Notes: generated by a model not told the origin, from the sequence alone. Counted from the stretch's first letter, positions 29,239 through 40,604 are shown. The stretch is DNA of 64,000 bases from Tritrichomonas musculus (GCA_039105265.1 JAPFFF010000058.1:930001-994000), one strand, 5' to 3'. Numbers and translations: made by a program.

Positions 29239-30558
29239 ATGAAGCGAAAGCGAAATCATACGAAAGAATTTGTCCTCTCATTTGTTGCTTTAACAATTAT
29301 TGTTTCAGTATGTACAAATATATATTTATTTAAAGAATTACACTTTTCATCTTTAATATCGCCTATCGAACATTCTGATGCTCCTCAGTATACTGCAGTC
29401 AAATATGAAATAGATCCACTTTCACCAAAACCATCAATAGATGATATTCCAAAATGGCCACCAATGAAAATTTTCATATATCCTGAAGATAAATTTCACA
29501 CTGAGGACTGCCTTTATCCACCAGAAATGCCAAATCGATATGTTAATGAGAGTGGATATTGGTTTCAAAGAATGCTTGAACCAACAATTCACCACCAATT
29601 TTTAAACTCTCCCATGATAACAAACAACCCTGATGAAGCTGATTTTTTCTTTATACCGCATTACTCAAGGATGTGCTCTGGGCTAGATACAGGTGAGAGA
29701 TGGTTATTAATTCCATCGTATTTAAGAAGATCAGGAAAATATTTTGATCGTTACAGCAGTGCCGATCATTTTATTATGCATAGTGTGCCCCATTATGGTG
29801 ATAAGCCAGCAGATAAAGCTGTCACTAGTAATAAAGCGCCAATGATTGGAATTCTTGATCTAAAACTATCAGCAATCAAATCAAATCCATGGATCTTATC
29901 AAGAACAATAATCGTACCTTTTATTACACTTCCAACCACTGATTCTTTTGCCAACAAGCGTCCAATATCAGTTTTTGTTGCAATGTCAACATCTACAAAA
30001 GGATTGAAAGCCTCATCAGCTATTTTACGACAAAAAATTCAAGAACAGTTGTTAAATGTTTCAAATTCTGAAATTGTTTTAATTAATAGGAAGGAGTATT
30101 CAACATTTAAAAACGCACTTGATTCACTTCCATTAAAGATGAAATTATCAAAATTTTGTGTTGTTCCCCCGGGAGATGCTCCATCATCTAAACGTTTCTA
30201 CGATGCAATTTCACATTATTGTGTTCCTTTCTTGCTTGCAGATTATTTCATTTTACCTTATGAAGATATTGCTGTAGACTACAATAATTGTATTTTACAA
30301 TTACCTGCAAAAAATGTTAGCTTTCTAGCAAATGTGTTAAATAAAGAAATTTCAAAAGGAGAAAGCGATTTGAAGAAAAAAAATTTGAAAAAAGTAAATG
30401 AAAAATTCACTTGGAATTATAGGAAAAGGCCAAAAGCTGGACAAGCACTTTGGACATTATCTTGGGCCATATATGATAAAGTCAGGATGCTGAAGCCATA
30501 CGAAAATAATGAAATGACAGGATTTGATAACGATCCTTCATTTGTTTTTCCTTCATGA
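29239..30558 (+). CDS. Exostosin-family (GT47) glycosyltransferase, type II membrane protein
   Basis: 439 residues. A short cytoplasmic tail (MKRKRNHTK) is followed by one membrane anchor at about 12-32, then a lumenal domain, as in Golgi type II glycosyltransferases. The GT47 exostosin pattern is visible: MKIFIYPED near the start, NNPDEADFFFIPHY (family: T-x-DPxxADxFFVP), the helical middle, and KFCVVPPGDAPSSKRFYDAI followed by HYCVPFLLADYFILPYED (family: S-x-FCLxPxGDxPSSxRLxDAIxxGCIPVIxxD). GT47 enzymes build heparan-type chains or plant wall glycans; the donor in trichomonads is unknown, though a role in surface glycoconjugates is plausible. Confidence 0.9.
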   Translation: MKRKRNHTKEFVLSFVALTIIVSVCTNIYLFKELHFSSLISPIEHSDAPQYTAVKYEIDPLSPKPSIDDIPKWPPMKIFIYPEDKFHTEDCLYPPEMPNRYVNESGYWFQRMLEPTIHHQFLNSPMITNNPDEADFFFIPHYSRMCSGLDTGERWLLIPSYLRRSGKYFDRYSSADHFIMHSVPHYGDKPADKAVTSNKAPMIGILDLKLSAIKSNPWILSRTIIVPFITLPTTDSFANKRPISVFVAMSTSTKGLKASSAILRQKIQEQLLNVSNSEIVLINRKEYSTFKNALDSLPLKMKLSKFCVVPPGDAPSSKRFYDAISHYCVPFLLADYFILPYEDIAVDYNNCILQLPAKNVSFLANVLNKEISKGESDLKKKNLKKVNEKFTWNYRKRPKAGQALWTLSWAIYDKVRMLKPYENNEMTGFDNDPSFVFPS

Positions 30559-31015
30559 ATCTGTTGACCATGTTTTATATATATATATATGTAATTATTT
30601 TTAAAATATAGAATTTTTTATATCTAAATATAATATTTATTTATTTTTTCCCCATTAAACTTCATTTTATTAATATCCATACCGGGTGGTATGAGTAATC
30701 CTGTATTTAGTTTTATTGCATTAATGGAAAATGCTTGCAAGATTTAGTAATTGATAGAATCACAATTTACTGCAATTTAAATGCCTTTTGTATGATATTC
30801 ATGAGTTCAAAATGCTTGTAAAGTTTAGTAATTGATGAATGCCAGGTAATATTAGAAGTACATTATATAGATGAAAAATATGATAATTAAAATTATTGAT
30901 TTTTATTTTTGAATTTAAACAACGTTTATGATAGAAGCAGTTACAGTATCTTCAGCTTCTAAGTATATTGAAGTTCTTGGAAAAGAGAGAGGACTTGCCT
31001 CCCTAATAATCTATT
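30559..31015. other. Non-coding stretch with a short imperfect duplication
   Basis: Starts with an (AT)n tract at 30577-30592. Two imperfect copies of AAAATGCTTGYAARATTTAG followed by TAATTGAT lie near 30730-30757 and 30810-30837, about 80 bases apart. No intact gene. This begins the decayed region that extends to 38477. Confidence 0.4.
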
Positions 31016-31500
31016 TTAAATGCTCTCAATGCTGACAGAGTATTTTAAATATCGATCATAATCATATGCTTCTTTCTTATAATTTAATGATGATGCCACT
31101 TGATCAGCAACATTTAAGCAATAACAAAAAATATTTTTAAGATCTTGTCCTGAAATTTGATCAAGAGTCATAAAATTATAATGTAATGACAAAAGTTTAT
31201 CATTATAGTTAAGAAGCTCATATGTAGGGAAAAAATGATTGATCCAAGATTCTAGAGTAGACACAATATCTATTGGAAGTTTATCTTGAATGTTTTTGCC
31301 TATTGCACTATATTTAAAGCTTGAATTTTTTAACTTCTTTTAATTCATATTCAAATGCAATATAAACAGCTTCAGGAAAGAACAAATGATCTAAATTTTT
31401 AATTTTTATATTGAAACTATCTAAATTATTAATTTTTCTATTGTAATCATCGAATAATAATATTGTATATTCGGTGGAAGTTGAATCTGAAATATCTTCG
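31016..31500 (-). pseudogene. Remnant of an unknown coding sequence
   Basis: The minus strand carries an 82-codon open stretch ending at 31016 (LESWINHFFPTYELLNYNDK, then GQDLKNIFCYCLNVADQV). Upstream, in another frame, more protein-like sequence (FDDYNRKINNLDSFNIKIKN, FFPEAVYIAFEYELKEVKKF) is visible to about 31500. The composition is that of a real, now interrupted, soluble protein. The family is not recognised. It lies immediately to the left of the GC-rich Polinton fragment. Confidence 0.5.
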
Positions 31501-31843
31501 GTAAAATTATGTGAACTAGGTTCTTTATATCAATACCACTTTTTCAGAAAAAAACTTTTTGAATAAAAATATTCACCAAAAGTTTTTTATTCTTTTGATA
31601 GATGTCCCTAAACTCAATTTTTTAAAGATAGCGTGTAAAATTTGTTTTTTCTCAATTTTTCAAATAAATAAAAAATAAAATATTGAAAAAATAAAATTTT
31701 ATCAACTTTTTCTGTATAAATCATGTTCTCTGTGAACTTCTCCCCAAAACCCTTTAAGGCTTTCTCCATTGTAACGAGCACATACAATGCATCTGGCACG
31801 CAAAGATAGTAGTGTATAGGTGGCGCGTAGGCCTACGAGATAT

Positions 31844-32324
31844 GAAATTCGTCGAAAATGGCCCTTAAATGGGTAGTTACGAGCATGGAAACGCGTTTTT
31901 CGAAAGTCCCAAAAAGAGCCCCAAATGGGCCTTAAATGACCCGTTTTCAGCACTCCGACGAGTTATGCCTATCGTGAATTCTTCACGTGACATGTCCATC
32001 ATGTATTTCTCGCGTGAATCGCACACTCGGAGAGTCTAGTTACGGTGCTCGAAATGGACGCCTACTAGATACGAAATTCGTCGAAAATGGCCCTTAAATG
32101 GGTAGTTACGGTGCTCGTGAGAGATCCTCGTTTGTGACCATCCCGTGACGATTTTCGTGGTGGTTATGCCCGGTAAAGAGTCTCGGGTGGGGGGTGAAAT
32201 GGACGCCTACTAGATATTGTTTATACCTCATGAGTGATAAATAGCGTGGTGGGTGCGTGTGGGGTGTTCGTGGATGGGTGATCTCGTGAGGGGTGAGATT
32301 GTGGATGGGTGATCTCGTGAGGGA
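31844..32324. repeat. Direct repeats in the end region of the GC-rich Polinton fragment
   Basis: Three sets of spaced direct repeats occur. A 38-bp unit beginning GAAATTCGTCGAAAATGGCC occurs at 31844-31881 and 32073-32110. GAAATGGACGCCTACTAGAT occurs at 32051-32070 and 32196-32215. A unit with GGATGGGTGATCTCGTGAGG occurs near 32270-32293 and 32301-32324. Such subterminal repeats are usual in Polinton ends; the intact element also has its own set. Confidence 0.7.
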
Positions 32325-32350
32325 CCTACCAACTTTTTATTCGAAACCAA

Positions 32351-33499
32351 ATGACCTCGAAGGGTAAAACCGGAATGAAAGAACTGATGGACATTGTCCT
32401 TGGGTTGAAACAAGACGTGAAGCGCATGAACAGCCTCATCTCTCCACAAGGTGCTCAAAGTTTGGTCGAGAAGCACAATCATTCGAATCCGAATAGTCGA
32501 TGGGCCCTCAAGAAGCTCGATGTTAATGGACCTGCTGTTCTGAATAACATGCCTGATGTCAACAACGATGGTATCCCTGATGTAATCATCGTCGACAAGA
32601 ACAACAACCCAGTCTACGCGAACGGATACACAACAGTCCAATCCGACTGGCCAAACACTTTGGCATACCATTCAACATATCCCGACAAAGCATCTCGTGC
32701 TGAATATAGGCGACTACATGACGGTAAAGCCATCACGAAACGTGGCTTCATCAATGACACATTGGGTGTCACCTACTTTGACTACGATCGTGCACAACAT
32801 CCTGAGCAAATCCGTCAAGTAGGTACCGTCATCGGAACTAACGTTTCTCAGACTCCTCAATGGTACCAGAACGTATTGGAGAACCCCAAGAGCGGCTATC
32901 GAATGAAGAAGCCTCGTAAACAATCCGCCTACGAGATGTTCAACAAGTACGTCTTCACTGATGCCTTCAATGCTGCTATCGCTCAGATCGAAGATGTCCA
33001 TCACACCACCATTCCTGGGCAACATAAGATGGTCCTCCATTCGAAGTTATGCGGTAGTTACTGGAAGTCTCAGATCAAAGCCGCATTAAATCTCCCAGAC
33101 GATATTCCTGATGACCAATTCGACAAGATCAAGCGTAAGAAGAACTCACAACCCATCATCGAAAACCAAGTCTATGCATGCATGCTCGCTCACAAAGACA
33201 ACAGTAACACACACGCATACGATGTACTGTATTATCGTCTCATTAGGGATATATGCCAAGTCTTGAACCTTGAATTAACTCCCGCTCTACAACCACCTGC
33301 CAACTACTCTGACCTTAATAGTCTTGATGGTCACGCAGCTTCGTTTACGGGACCATCCTCTTGGGCAACTCGACCATCATCAGTAGCATCTGCTTGGGCA
33401 GCTCCACATTCATCACCTGAAGCCGTTCCTGTCGAACACGATCCTGCTGTTTGGGCAGCACCACCCCCAGAAGCCGATGAATATGCTTTCTTGGAGTAA
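32351..33499 (+). CDS. Conserved Polinton protein of unknown function (GC-rich lineage)
   Basis: 382 residues. It aligns by eye with the 477-residue first gene of the intact Polinton. Shared features in order are an N-terminal helix (MKELMDIVLGLKQDVKRMNS against MDDLINVVAKLNQDVKQIRD); a DxNxDGIPDV/DLDGDGIPEV motif near residue 69; a Gly-Tyr/Phe-Thr-Thr-Val turn; a KRGFINDTLG/LRGFINNIYH stretch; and KKPRKQSAYEMFNKY/KKPKKRSTYQAFVGK. The DxDxDG loop resembles a calcium-binding loop, but no function is known. The C-terminus is Ala/Pro/Ser-rich. Conservation of this gene in two divergent elements argues that it matters to the family. Confidence 0.7.
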   Translation: MTSKGKTGMKELMDIVLGLKQDVKRMNSLISPQGAQSLVEKHNHSNPNSRWALKKLDVNGPAVLNNMPDVNNDGIPDVIIVDKNNNPVYANGYTTVQSDWPNTLAYHSTYPDKASRAEYRRLHDGKAITKRGFINDTLGVTYFDYDRAQHPEQIRQVGTVIGTNVSQTPQWYQNVLENPKSGYRMKKPRKQSAYEMFNKYVFTDAFNAAIAQIEDVHHTTIPGQHKMVLHSKLCGSYWKSQIKAALNLPDDIPDDQFDKIKRKKNSQPIIENQVYACMLAHKDNSNTHAYDVLYYRLIRDICQVLNLELTPALQPPANYSDLNSLDGHAASFTGPSSWATRPSSVASAWAAPHSSPEAVPVEHDPAVWAAPPPEADEYAFLE

Positions 33500-33549
33500 G
33501 CTGATGAACCACCCACTAGACGATACCTATTTTTATGGCACAGAAACCA

Positions 33550-33672
33550 TGAGTACATCTCTGTCAGACATCGTTAAAGACAAGGTCCTTGAGGTGCTAT
33601 CCACTAAGAAGAACGACATGAGTGGGGCCTTCATAGACAAGGTTCATTTTCCCGGTTTGTGTTATGAATAAG
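33550..33672 (+). CDS. Beginning of a packaging-ATPase-like gene (part of the GC-rich Polinton fragment)
   Basis: Starting at the ATG near 33550, the frame reads MSTSLSDIVKDKVLEVLSTK and then KNDMSGAFIDKVHFP. This parallels the start of the ATPase of the intact Polinton (MNASLENMVKTHVMNTLKTY, then NESLISEIHPE). It directly follows the conserved unknown gene, as it does in the intact element. Only the beginning is present in this fragment. Confidence 0.5.
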
Positions 33673-36400
33673 CTTCAGTACTTGAATTTATAATAAAAAA
33701 AAATCGATAAATAAACTTCTCAATTTTTGAATTAATTTTTTATGGTGATATGAATTATTGAATTATCGCAAACTCACTAGGATTGTGTACAATACGGGTA
33801 CATATGCATAGCTTTTTTCTATTTTCTGCTCATCATTCGGTTTGTTAACAATAAGATTCTCATCTTCAAAGCTCCCAAATTCATGACCATTATTCTCAAA
33901 ATATCTATCAATTCTTGTTTTTTTATTTTCTCGAACAACAATAACTTTTAAGTTTTCATATCAGGTGGTATTAGATGAAGTTTAGGAAGTGGTTTACAAA
34001 GATTATCAAGTACTCTCTTATAATTAACTTTTGATGTAATGAATTGAAGTTAACTTGTTTTGGACATTTATTCTCTTGAATTCATCTAATGGATCATTAA
34101 CTTTGAAATCTTTACGATTGAAAATCTTGAAGTATTTCTCATCTTTTCTTTTAACCTTTCATTCGTACAATCATTTTCAAATTCATCTTGAGCATTCATT
34201 CTCTTAAATTCATAAGTGCTTCTTGAATGTATTAAATTTTTGAAGCTTGACAAATATAAAACTAACTTTCAATTTCAATACCTGTATTTGATTATATCTA
34301 AATTTAATTTAAAGTACAACCATTACACATATAATAACATGTTGTGAAATTGTCTGAATAGAACATTGATAAATCAAATTCCTTTAACATCGATCAATCA
34401 CGTAATGCGCACATGAAAATGGTATTTTGGTTGTTAATATATCCTTTATCATATATTATTATTGTTAATGTATAACCGAATCAAGAAGCAAATCCACTAA
34501 ATTATACTGCATTCTATATATCAAAATTAGAGAAATCAATTGTTATAATATGATTACATCATTAAAGACAGTTCTTAGTATTTATATTCAATGAGCCATC
34601 AAATGTATCAGCAAATTTTGTAGCATCTCCATATTCATAGAGCAATCAAAATTATTAAATTGAATCAAAGAACCGTTTTTGCAAATAGATTGATTATAAG
34701 TCATAAATATTGTTTCAGAATCAGTAATCGTTCCTGTTTAAGATAAAGAATTTGATTTTGCCTCAGGTAAATAAATGTAATCACAATAAGTGAAAAAATT
34801 TCCATTTACATCACCATTTTTAAGTACAAATATCCTGTTATTAAATTTATCAAAGTCCAACTTTAAATAAAGAACTCCTTAACTATTTACAATTATTTCA
34901 TTTCTTTTAGGAACCTTAAATTTTTAAGCATTAGCTTCTCAAAAAGCCGGAAGGATATGCATATAATAATTCAATTTAGTTTTAATATTATGTTCATTAA
35001 ATAAAACATCAGGAATCATTAGAAAATCTATTTTCAAATTATATTGTGATTTCATCAATCATATTTCAACATCATATTTATCATCTAATGCACCAATACT
35101 TGAATGTACCAATAATTATGTTTCATCTTTTTTTTCATAGGGTTCCATTTTATTTGTTAACCATTCATTTGAAACAAGCCATTTTGAATTTCAGGAAAAT
35201 CTGTTTATAATGGATACTTATAAATGATGAAGTTTCTTAATCCTTTACCAAAATGTAAATGATGGACTCTTTTTTTCAAAAATTTTATTATTGATATTTT
35301 TTTAAATTGATTTAAAAACCGTTTCTGTCCTGAGTTTTGTGTTCTTGAACAAGTTTATGCTTTGAAAACAATTTTATGCTTCGAACAGCATATGAGAAAC
35401 CAGAATCTTCATTTTCATAGGCTGTTTCTTTTGGTAAAAGTATTGTTTGATCTATATATAAAGAGTAAATTTCTTTGTAAATATAAGATGGTCTGGTATT
35501 TTGAGCATCAAGAAATGAAGCAAAACTCTTTTCGGTTCTTTACCATTCAACAAGAATATAATTTGTTGAAGCTTCAACTTGAATACGATTTCCAGAAAAA
35601 ACAATTGATATAAAATAATATTTATTTTGGATGACTTTGTAAAATCTATACATAGATGTAAAGATGTTTTATTCGAATCTATGATCACTTGGAAGAAAAT
35701 CTGGCAACTGGTTAAAGAATGCTGATAATAATGCAAAAGACCAAACTTTTTCTTCTTTAGGTATAATTAAATATGTTCTCTAAGTTGAATTGCCATTTAT
35801 ATATAGATTATAAAAATGTATATGCATATATTTGGGAACAAGCTATTTACATCAAATCTTGTAACAAATAAGTATAAAATATAAAAAAATAAGTTTTTAT
35901 CCTTCATTTTGATTATATTGAATCGTAATTTCAAATATGGCAATGTTTAAAATACCCTAACCTCGTTATTTTACTCTATTTCTCATAGAACACTCAAAAT
36001 GTTAATAAATGAATATTTAAGACAAATCAATCCAAAAAACACATTAGAACGCTTTTTAAACAAGTTGGTGGGACACTCTGAATTTATAAAAGGTTTGGAA
36101 ACTTTACTTACAATAGAATGCCATATGTTGGATTTGTTTAGTTTCATGGCAACTTTGATTTAATCATGAATTTGCCATCAACTGTTGAATAGGATGCGAC
36201 TTTTACCATATTAAAACCTTTTGTTTTTTCAATTCCTCAAATTGAACTCTCTAAACACATAATTTCGTCTTGCCCTAATTGTTGTTCTTTCAGATCATCT
36301 GAACTTTATTCATTATTTTTTGAATCTCTGAAAACATTAGAACAAATTAATGACATATTTGATGAATTTGCTTAAAAAACTTCACTTTACAAAACAGCGA
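33673..36400. pseudogene. Decayed coding region, mostly minus strand
   Basis: No long open frame, but protein-like segments keep appearing. Minus-strand segments include VIVVRENKKTRIDRYFENNG (about 33900), LKLDFDKFNNRIFVLKNGDV followed by FFTYCDYIYLPEAKSNS (34750-34860), and FASFLDAQNTRPSYIYKEIY followed by LPKETAYENEDSGFSYAVRS (35370-35540). Near 36000-36375 the plus strand has FHGNFDLIMNLPSTVE and FVFSIPQIELSKHIISSCPN. The minus-strand parts probably belong to one old gene of at least 2 kb. The plus-strand part is a second remnant. No family was recognised. Stops are numerous, so this is old decay. Confidence 0.5.
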
Positions 36401-37057
36401 TCTATTTTTAAGAGAAAAAAAAATAATTTGCGTATGTATCATTGCAATATACACATTATCTGCATTATTTTCCATTGAAAGAAAGATTCTGCTCTGCACT
36501 TCAATTGAAGTATTTTATATATATATATAAAAAGCTAATTGACACAACTTCATTTGCTTGAACTAAAGGAGTAGAGTTTACTATTTCATTATCAGCGAGA
36601 TTTCTTGAGCTTTAATGACAAAATTGGTTCAAATATAAATGCAATATGATCCATAAATCGTTAAATGAATGGAAAGGTCACCTGATCATTATTTTCAGTG
36701 ATGCAAATAAGAATTTGGTAAAAAGCTTAAAACATTTTTAAAATTCCATATCTAAAAGATTTTATTATATTTGGCACTATATATATTGCAATATTATATG
36801 ATTGATTAATCTGTGTTTCTCTCAGGAATTCTCTTGCTAATCAATGATCAATTCAAAGTTTCTTGGTTAATCAGTATTAGAACCGGTAGTTAATTTGAGA
36901 ACATTCCAAGATCTTATTCAATGCAAAAAGTTGATTTAAAAGGAAGAATCTGAGTTATAATAGGTTGAATGGTAAAGTGATAATCATAAAAATGGCTTTT
37001 TTTTTCTCTCAAGAATTTTTAAATACTCCTCTTATAAAGTTTTCAAAAAAAGTCAAT
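36401..37057. other. Non-coding AT-rich stretch
   Basis: No frame, repeat array or RNA gene recognised apart from an (AT)n tract near 36512-36530. It separates the decayed coding region from the TTAA-flanked element. Confidence 0.4.
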
Positions 37058-37061
37058 TTAA

Positions 37062-38043
37062 GGGTGGAGTCTCAGTGATATTTTTTCTCAAAAAGTTTAT
37101 TTTGGCATTATTACTTTTTTCTAACAATTTTTTAGTAGGATTAAATACAGAATTCATTTCTTACTAATCAAATCAAATACATTAAACCAAATGCACTCAT
37201 ACATTAATAGTGTACGATTAAGATTTACATTACTACTTTTTTGTTTTCAAACCTCAGATAAATTTTGAAATTTTTAATTTCATCGATAAAAATAGCAATA
37301 TCATATGTTTTTTTCAAAATAATCGTCTTAAATTCTTTTATTTAATGCGCTCTCTCCTTAATTTGTTCCCTTAACTTGTTTTTTTTTTTTATTTGATATA
37401 TATTGCAAAAATTATTCAAGAAAAATAAGAATATGAAGTTTTTTCCTTTATTATATATGACTCCGCAAATAAAAATATGCCTGATCTTTTTTAATTTTCT
37501 TTCCATGTCCTAGAATTATTTTCTTTAATATCTATAATATGGGAATTTTCGTCAAAAACGCGTTTTATTTATTTAAAATAATAAGAATTATTAAGTTAAT
37601 ACATTCTTATTATCTTTTATAAACTTTTTTTATAAATCAAGATTAAAAAATTGAATGTAAAAAAATGCGACTCTTCCATTCAATTTTTTTATTCTTGTTT
37701 TTACATTTTTTGAAGCTAAGATGAAATTAAATAAATATTTACTTATTATTATATATTTAAAATAAAATTTTATTTTTTATTTATTAAATTTTTTATTGGG
37801 TTTTATTATATGATGATTTTAAAAATTTAAAAAAAAATGAAATCGATTTTTATCTTGATAAACCCATAAAATAAAAAAACGCAAAACGTTACGTTATATC
37901 CACAGTCATAGTTGATATTGATTTAAAATAACTTCAATCAATTTCAAACAGAGAAGGTACTTATGGGGTGTGCAAAAATTCAATGAAATTTTGAATATTT
38001 TCTCTCAAATTTTTTAGTGGCGAAAAATTTTGAGACTCCACCC
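37062..38043. mobile_element. Non-autonomous TTAA-flanked DNA transposon, 982 bp
   Basis: GGGTGGAGTCTCA at 37062-37074 is mirrored by TGAGACTCCACCC at 38031-38043. Both ends are bordered by TTAA (37058-37061 and 38044-38047). TTAA target duplication is characteristic of the piggyBac superfamily. The terminal repeat is short (13 bp perfect, then weak similarity with TTTTCTCAAA on both sides). There is no transposase frame inside, so it depends on another copy. Confidence 0.7.
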
Positions 38044-38047
38044 TTAA

Positions 38048-38477
38048 AAAAACAAACAAACAAATTTTTTTTATTTAATAATGAAATTAATTATTTTTTT
38101 TAAAAAATAAACAGTTAATAATAATATTATTTTAATTTTTACATATTTAATATTTTATTTAGTATTCTTCTATAGATAAACTTATTTGAAAATTAGAGAT
38201 GCTTAACATTCACTTGTTTTTCAGAAAAAGTAGAACTTTTACAATGGAAAACATAAACTATAATAAATTGAAAAAAGAGCAGTTAAAAAAAAACACTCAT
38301 TTTTACAACTACGCATACAATGATATAAAATTTAATCTTATTATTTCGCCATGATAACCATGAAACAATGGCTTTTCAATAATTTTTATAAAATCAATCA
38401 TTCATTTATAAAATTAAAATGTAATAACAGTAAATGATAAGTTTTTTTATTTAGTCAAGTAATAAGAATAATTATTA
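38048..38477. other. Non-coding spacer
   Basis: About 430 AT-rich bases between the TTAA-flanked element and the C2-domain gene, holding that gene's 3' region. Nothing else seen. Confidence 0.4.
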
Positions 38478-39410
38478 TTACTGTGGGGGTGGAAGTTGAG
38501 GCATTGGGAATGTGTTAGCTTTACCTCCTTCTGGTGGAAATCCGTCTTTTGGCATTCCATCAGGATGCAACTTGAATGCTTGCTCATATCTTGGATGTGG
38601 GGTTGGATTTCCTGTCCACTGCGTTCCTTTAGGAGACATGCAGATATACAACTTTATTTGTCCTGCATTTGTTCCGTTTTTATTTGGTACGATATCGAAC
38701 CACTTTTCGATAGGAAAACCAACTCTAAGAGAAACTAATGGAATCTCAAGAGTTCCTATAGAGTCGTCAATTAAAATATCTTTATCATATATTTTGAATA
38801 AAAGTCGATCGCACGTTGGATTTGTAACCCAAAATAGAAAAGATTCATCCCATTTTGGATTGTTATTGTTTTTGATAGTTTTAGTTGAACACCATTTTTC
38901 TGTATCAGTAGAAATAGTAACTTGACAATAAGGATCACTGTCATCTGCATCCATTTTTGGTAAATTTTTCGCTTCGATAACACGTACCATGCAATCAATG
39001 AAAAGAAGGTTTAAGTTTTTCCAAGCTACTTGGCCTTCATAAGTGAGATGTGTAATTAAGTGAATTTCTGGTTGAGGCTTGGATTTTTTCGGCGGATTCA
39101 TTTTGTACCAGCGGTCCTCAACAAGTCCAATATTGAGATCGTGAATTCGAATATCCATTAAGCCTAGCTTATCATCAGCACTTAAGGTATCATGGTCGTA
39201 TAAGACAACTGAAAGTATATCACTAACAAAATTAACTTTTATGGTAAATTCTTCGTCCCATTTTGGCGAAAGAGTTTTTTTTAAAACTTTTGTTTTTTGG
39301 TATGGACTTTTGGTTTTTTCAGTACTCAATGAAACATATGGATCACTTTTTCCATTCAAGTCAGCAGCTGGAACATTTCTGGCTTCAATAACTTTAATAT
39401 GTAATTCCAT
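38478..39410 (-). CDS. Protein with two C2 domains
   Basis: 310 residues. The first C2 domain spans about 1-125 (MELHIKVIEARNVPAADLNG, then KSDPYVSLS, NPKWDEEF-type strand LSPKWDEEFTIKV, and YDHDTLSADDKLG). The second spans about 140-265 (VRVIEAKNLPKMDADDSDPY, NPKWDESFLFWV, YDKDILIDDSIG). Both keep the Asp residues of the calcium-binding loops (SDPY and DxD), so calcium-dependent membrane binding is likely. The C-terminus is Pro/Gly-rich and may tether a partner. No membrane span or catalytic domain is present. Similar small C2 proteins are abundant in trichomonads; the role may be in vesicle traffic or calcium signalling. ATG at 39408-39410. Confidence 0.93.
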   Translation of the reverse strand: MELHIKVIEARNVPAADLNGKSDPYVSLSTEKTKSPYQKTKVLKKTLSPKWDEEFTIKVNFVSDILSVVLYDHDTLSADDKLGLMDIRIHDLNIGLVEDRWYKMNPPKKSKPQPEIHLITHLTYEGQVAWKNLNLLFIDCMVRVIEAKNLPKMDADDSDPYCQVTISTDTEKWCSTKTIKNNNNPKWDESFLFWVTNPTCDRLLFKIYDKDILIDDSIGTLEIPLVSLRVGFPIEKWFDIVPNKNGTNAGQIKLYICMSPKGTQWTGNPTPHPRYEQAFKLHPDGMPKDGFPPEGGKANTFPMPQLPPPQ

Positions 39411-40604
39411 GTTTGAACTTTTCTAAATTTTTTAAATTTAACGTTTGATACAAAAAATTCAATTAACTTTTTTCAGAATCTTTTCAAAAAACTCATTTTA
39501 CGATAATTGAAAAGATATTTTTATTCATAAAAATTGTTTTGCTTGATGGAAAAAAATATTAAATCAATAACTAATATTTATCTAAAATTCATTGTTTAAA
39601 TTTGAAATAAATTCAGAAAACAAAATGAATATTCAATGGTTACTATTGCCAATTATTTTTAATTATATTTCATAAAATACATATCTAAACTGTAATTTTA
39701 AGGCGTAATTAGACATAATTTAATACACAAGATCCTTTAAATATTAAAGCTTAAATATTTTTAAGAATTTTTAAAAAATATTTTTAAAGACAAATCATAT
39801 TTTGGTTTGTTTAGCAGAAAAGTCATTACATTTTACATTTTATTTACTTTTGTAAACTGCTTTTTTGTAGTAATGCTATTATTTCAAAGATGAAATGTTG
39901 ATATTGGCTAAAATCAACAGTATTTTTAGTTTTAGTATTTTTAATGCTTTGGTTGATGCTTATTAAACTCTAAATAATTTGCCTGTTTATGTTGGAATCA
40001 TGTTTGGCTGAAATAATCAAAATTCCTAAATTTCTGTTTTTGTGACTAGTCGAAAATATAATGGTGTATTAATTATTAGCTATTAATACTGATTAAAATA
40101 TTATATAACCTCAAAAGGGAATAATGATCCTGTCTGGAAATATAACTACGTCGAAAATCATATTTTTTGATATTGACAAATAATCTATCTATAAACATTT
40201 TATATAAACGTTTATTTATATTTTCAAGATTAAAACTTTCATTTTCCTATTATTGGGCATTTTTTAATAATTATCAACAATTTTTAAGCAATATTTAATA
40301 TTTTGATATATTTTTTTTATCGTACTAAGTATCAAATAAATATATAAATTATTATAATTAATATATATTTTATTATTTTTAATATATTTTATTTTTAATT
40401 ACTTTTCATTCTCTTATCAAAATAATACGTTTTTCATACAAAAAACTCTCAATTTAAAATAATTGCATACAATAAAATACGTTTTTCCTACAAAAAACTC
40501 TCAATTTTTCAATGAAATTGTAAGATTTATTTTTTCTAATATAAAAAATTTTTAAGTTAACTATTTTTATATAACCAGTTTTATATATTATAAATATATT
40601 TATG
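39411..40604. other. Intergenic AT-rich region with a short tandem duplication
   Basis: About 1.2 kb without a coding frame. A unit of about 50 bases with AATACGTTTTTC-TACAAAAAACTCTCAATTT occurs twice in tandem near 40425-40506. Otherwise nothing recognised. It holds the C2-gene promoter at its left and ends at the outer transposon (A). Confidence 0.4.

Larger units (their letters stand above)
31720..33672 (+). mobile_element. Fragment of a GC-rich Polinton/Maverick (broken; only one end region remains)
   Basis: The base composition jumps from about a quarter GC to roughly half at 31720 and falls back at about 33680. The first 600 bases are repeat-rich end sequence without genes. Then comes a gene homologous to the first gene of the intact Polinton at 43131-61958, followed by the beginning of a gene resembling that element's ATPase. 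The rest of the element is absent. Divergence from the other Polinton in both sequence and composition indicates a separate lineage. The codon choice and GC are so unlike the surroundings that it has not had long to adjust, or came from a different source. Confidence 0.75.

Noticed and set aside
32228-33040. Long minus-strand frames opposite the GC-rich gene
   Set aside because: Shadows of the plus-strand gene, whose product is homologous to a second protein in the window.
34690-34760. A TGTIT sequence near the minus-strand remnant that recalls the P-type ATPase DKTGT motif
   Set aside because: Only four or five residues agree, and the surrounding sequence does not look like a P-type ATPase.
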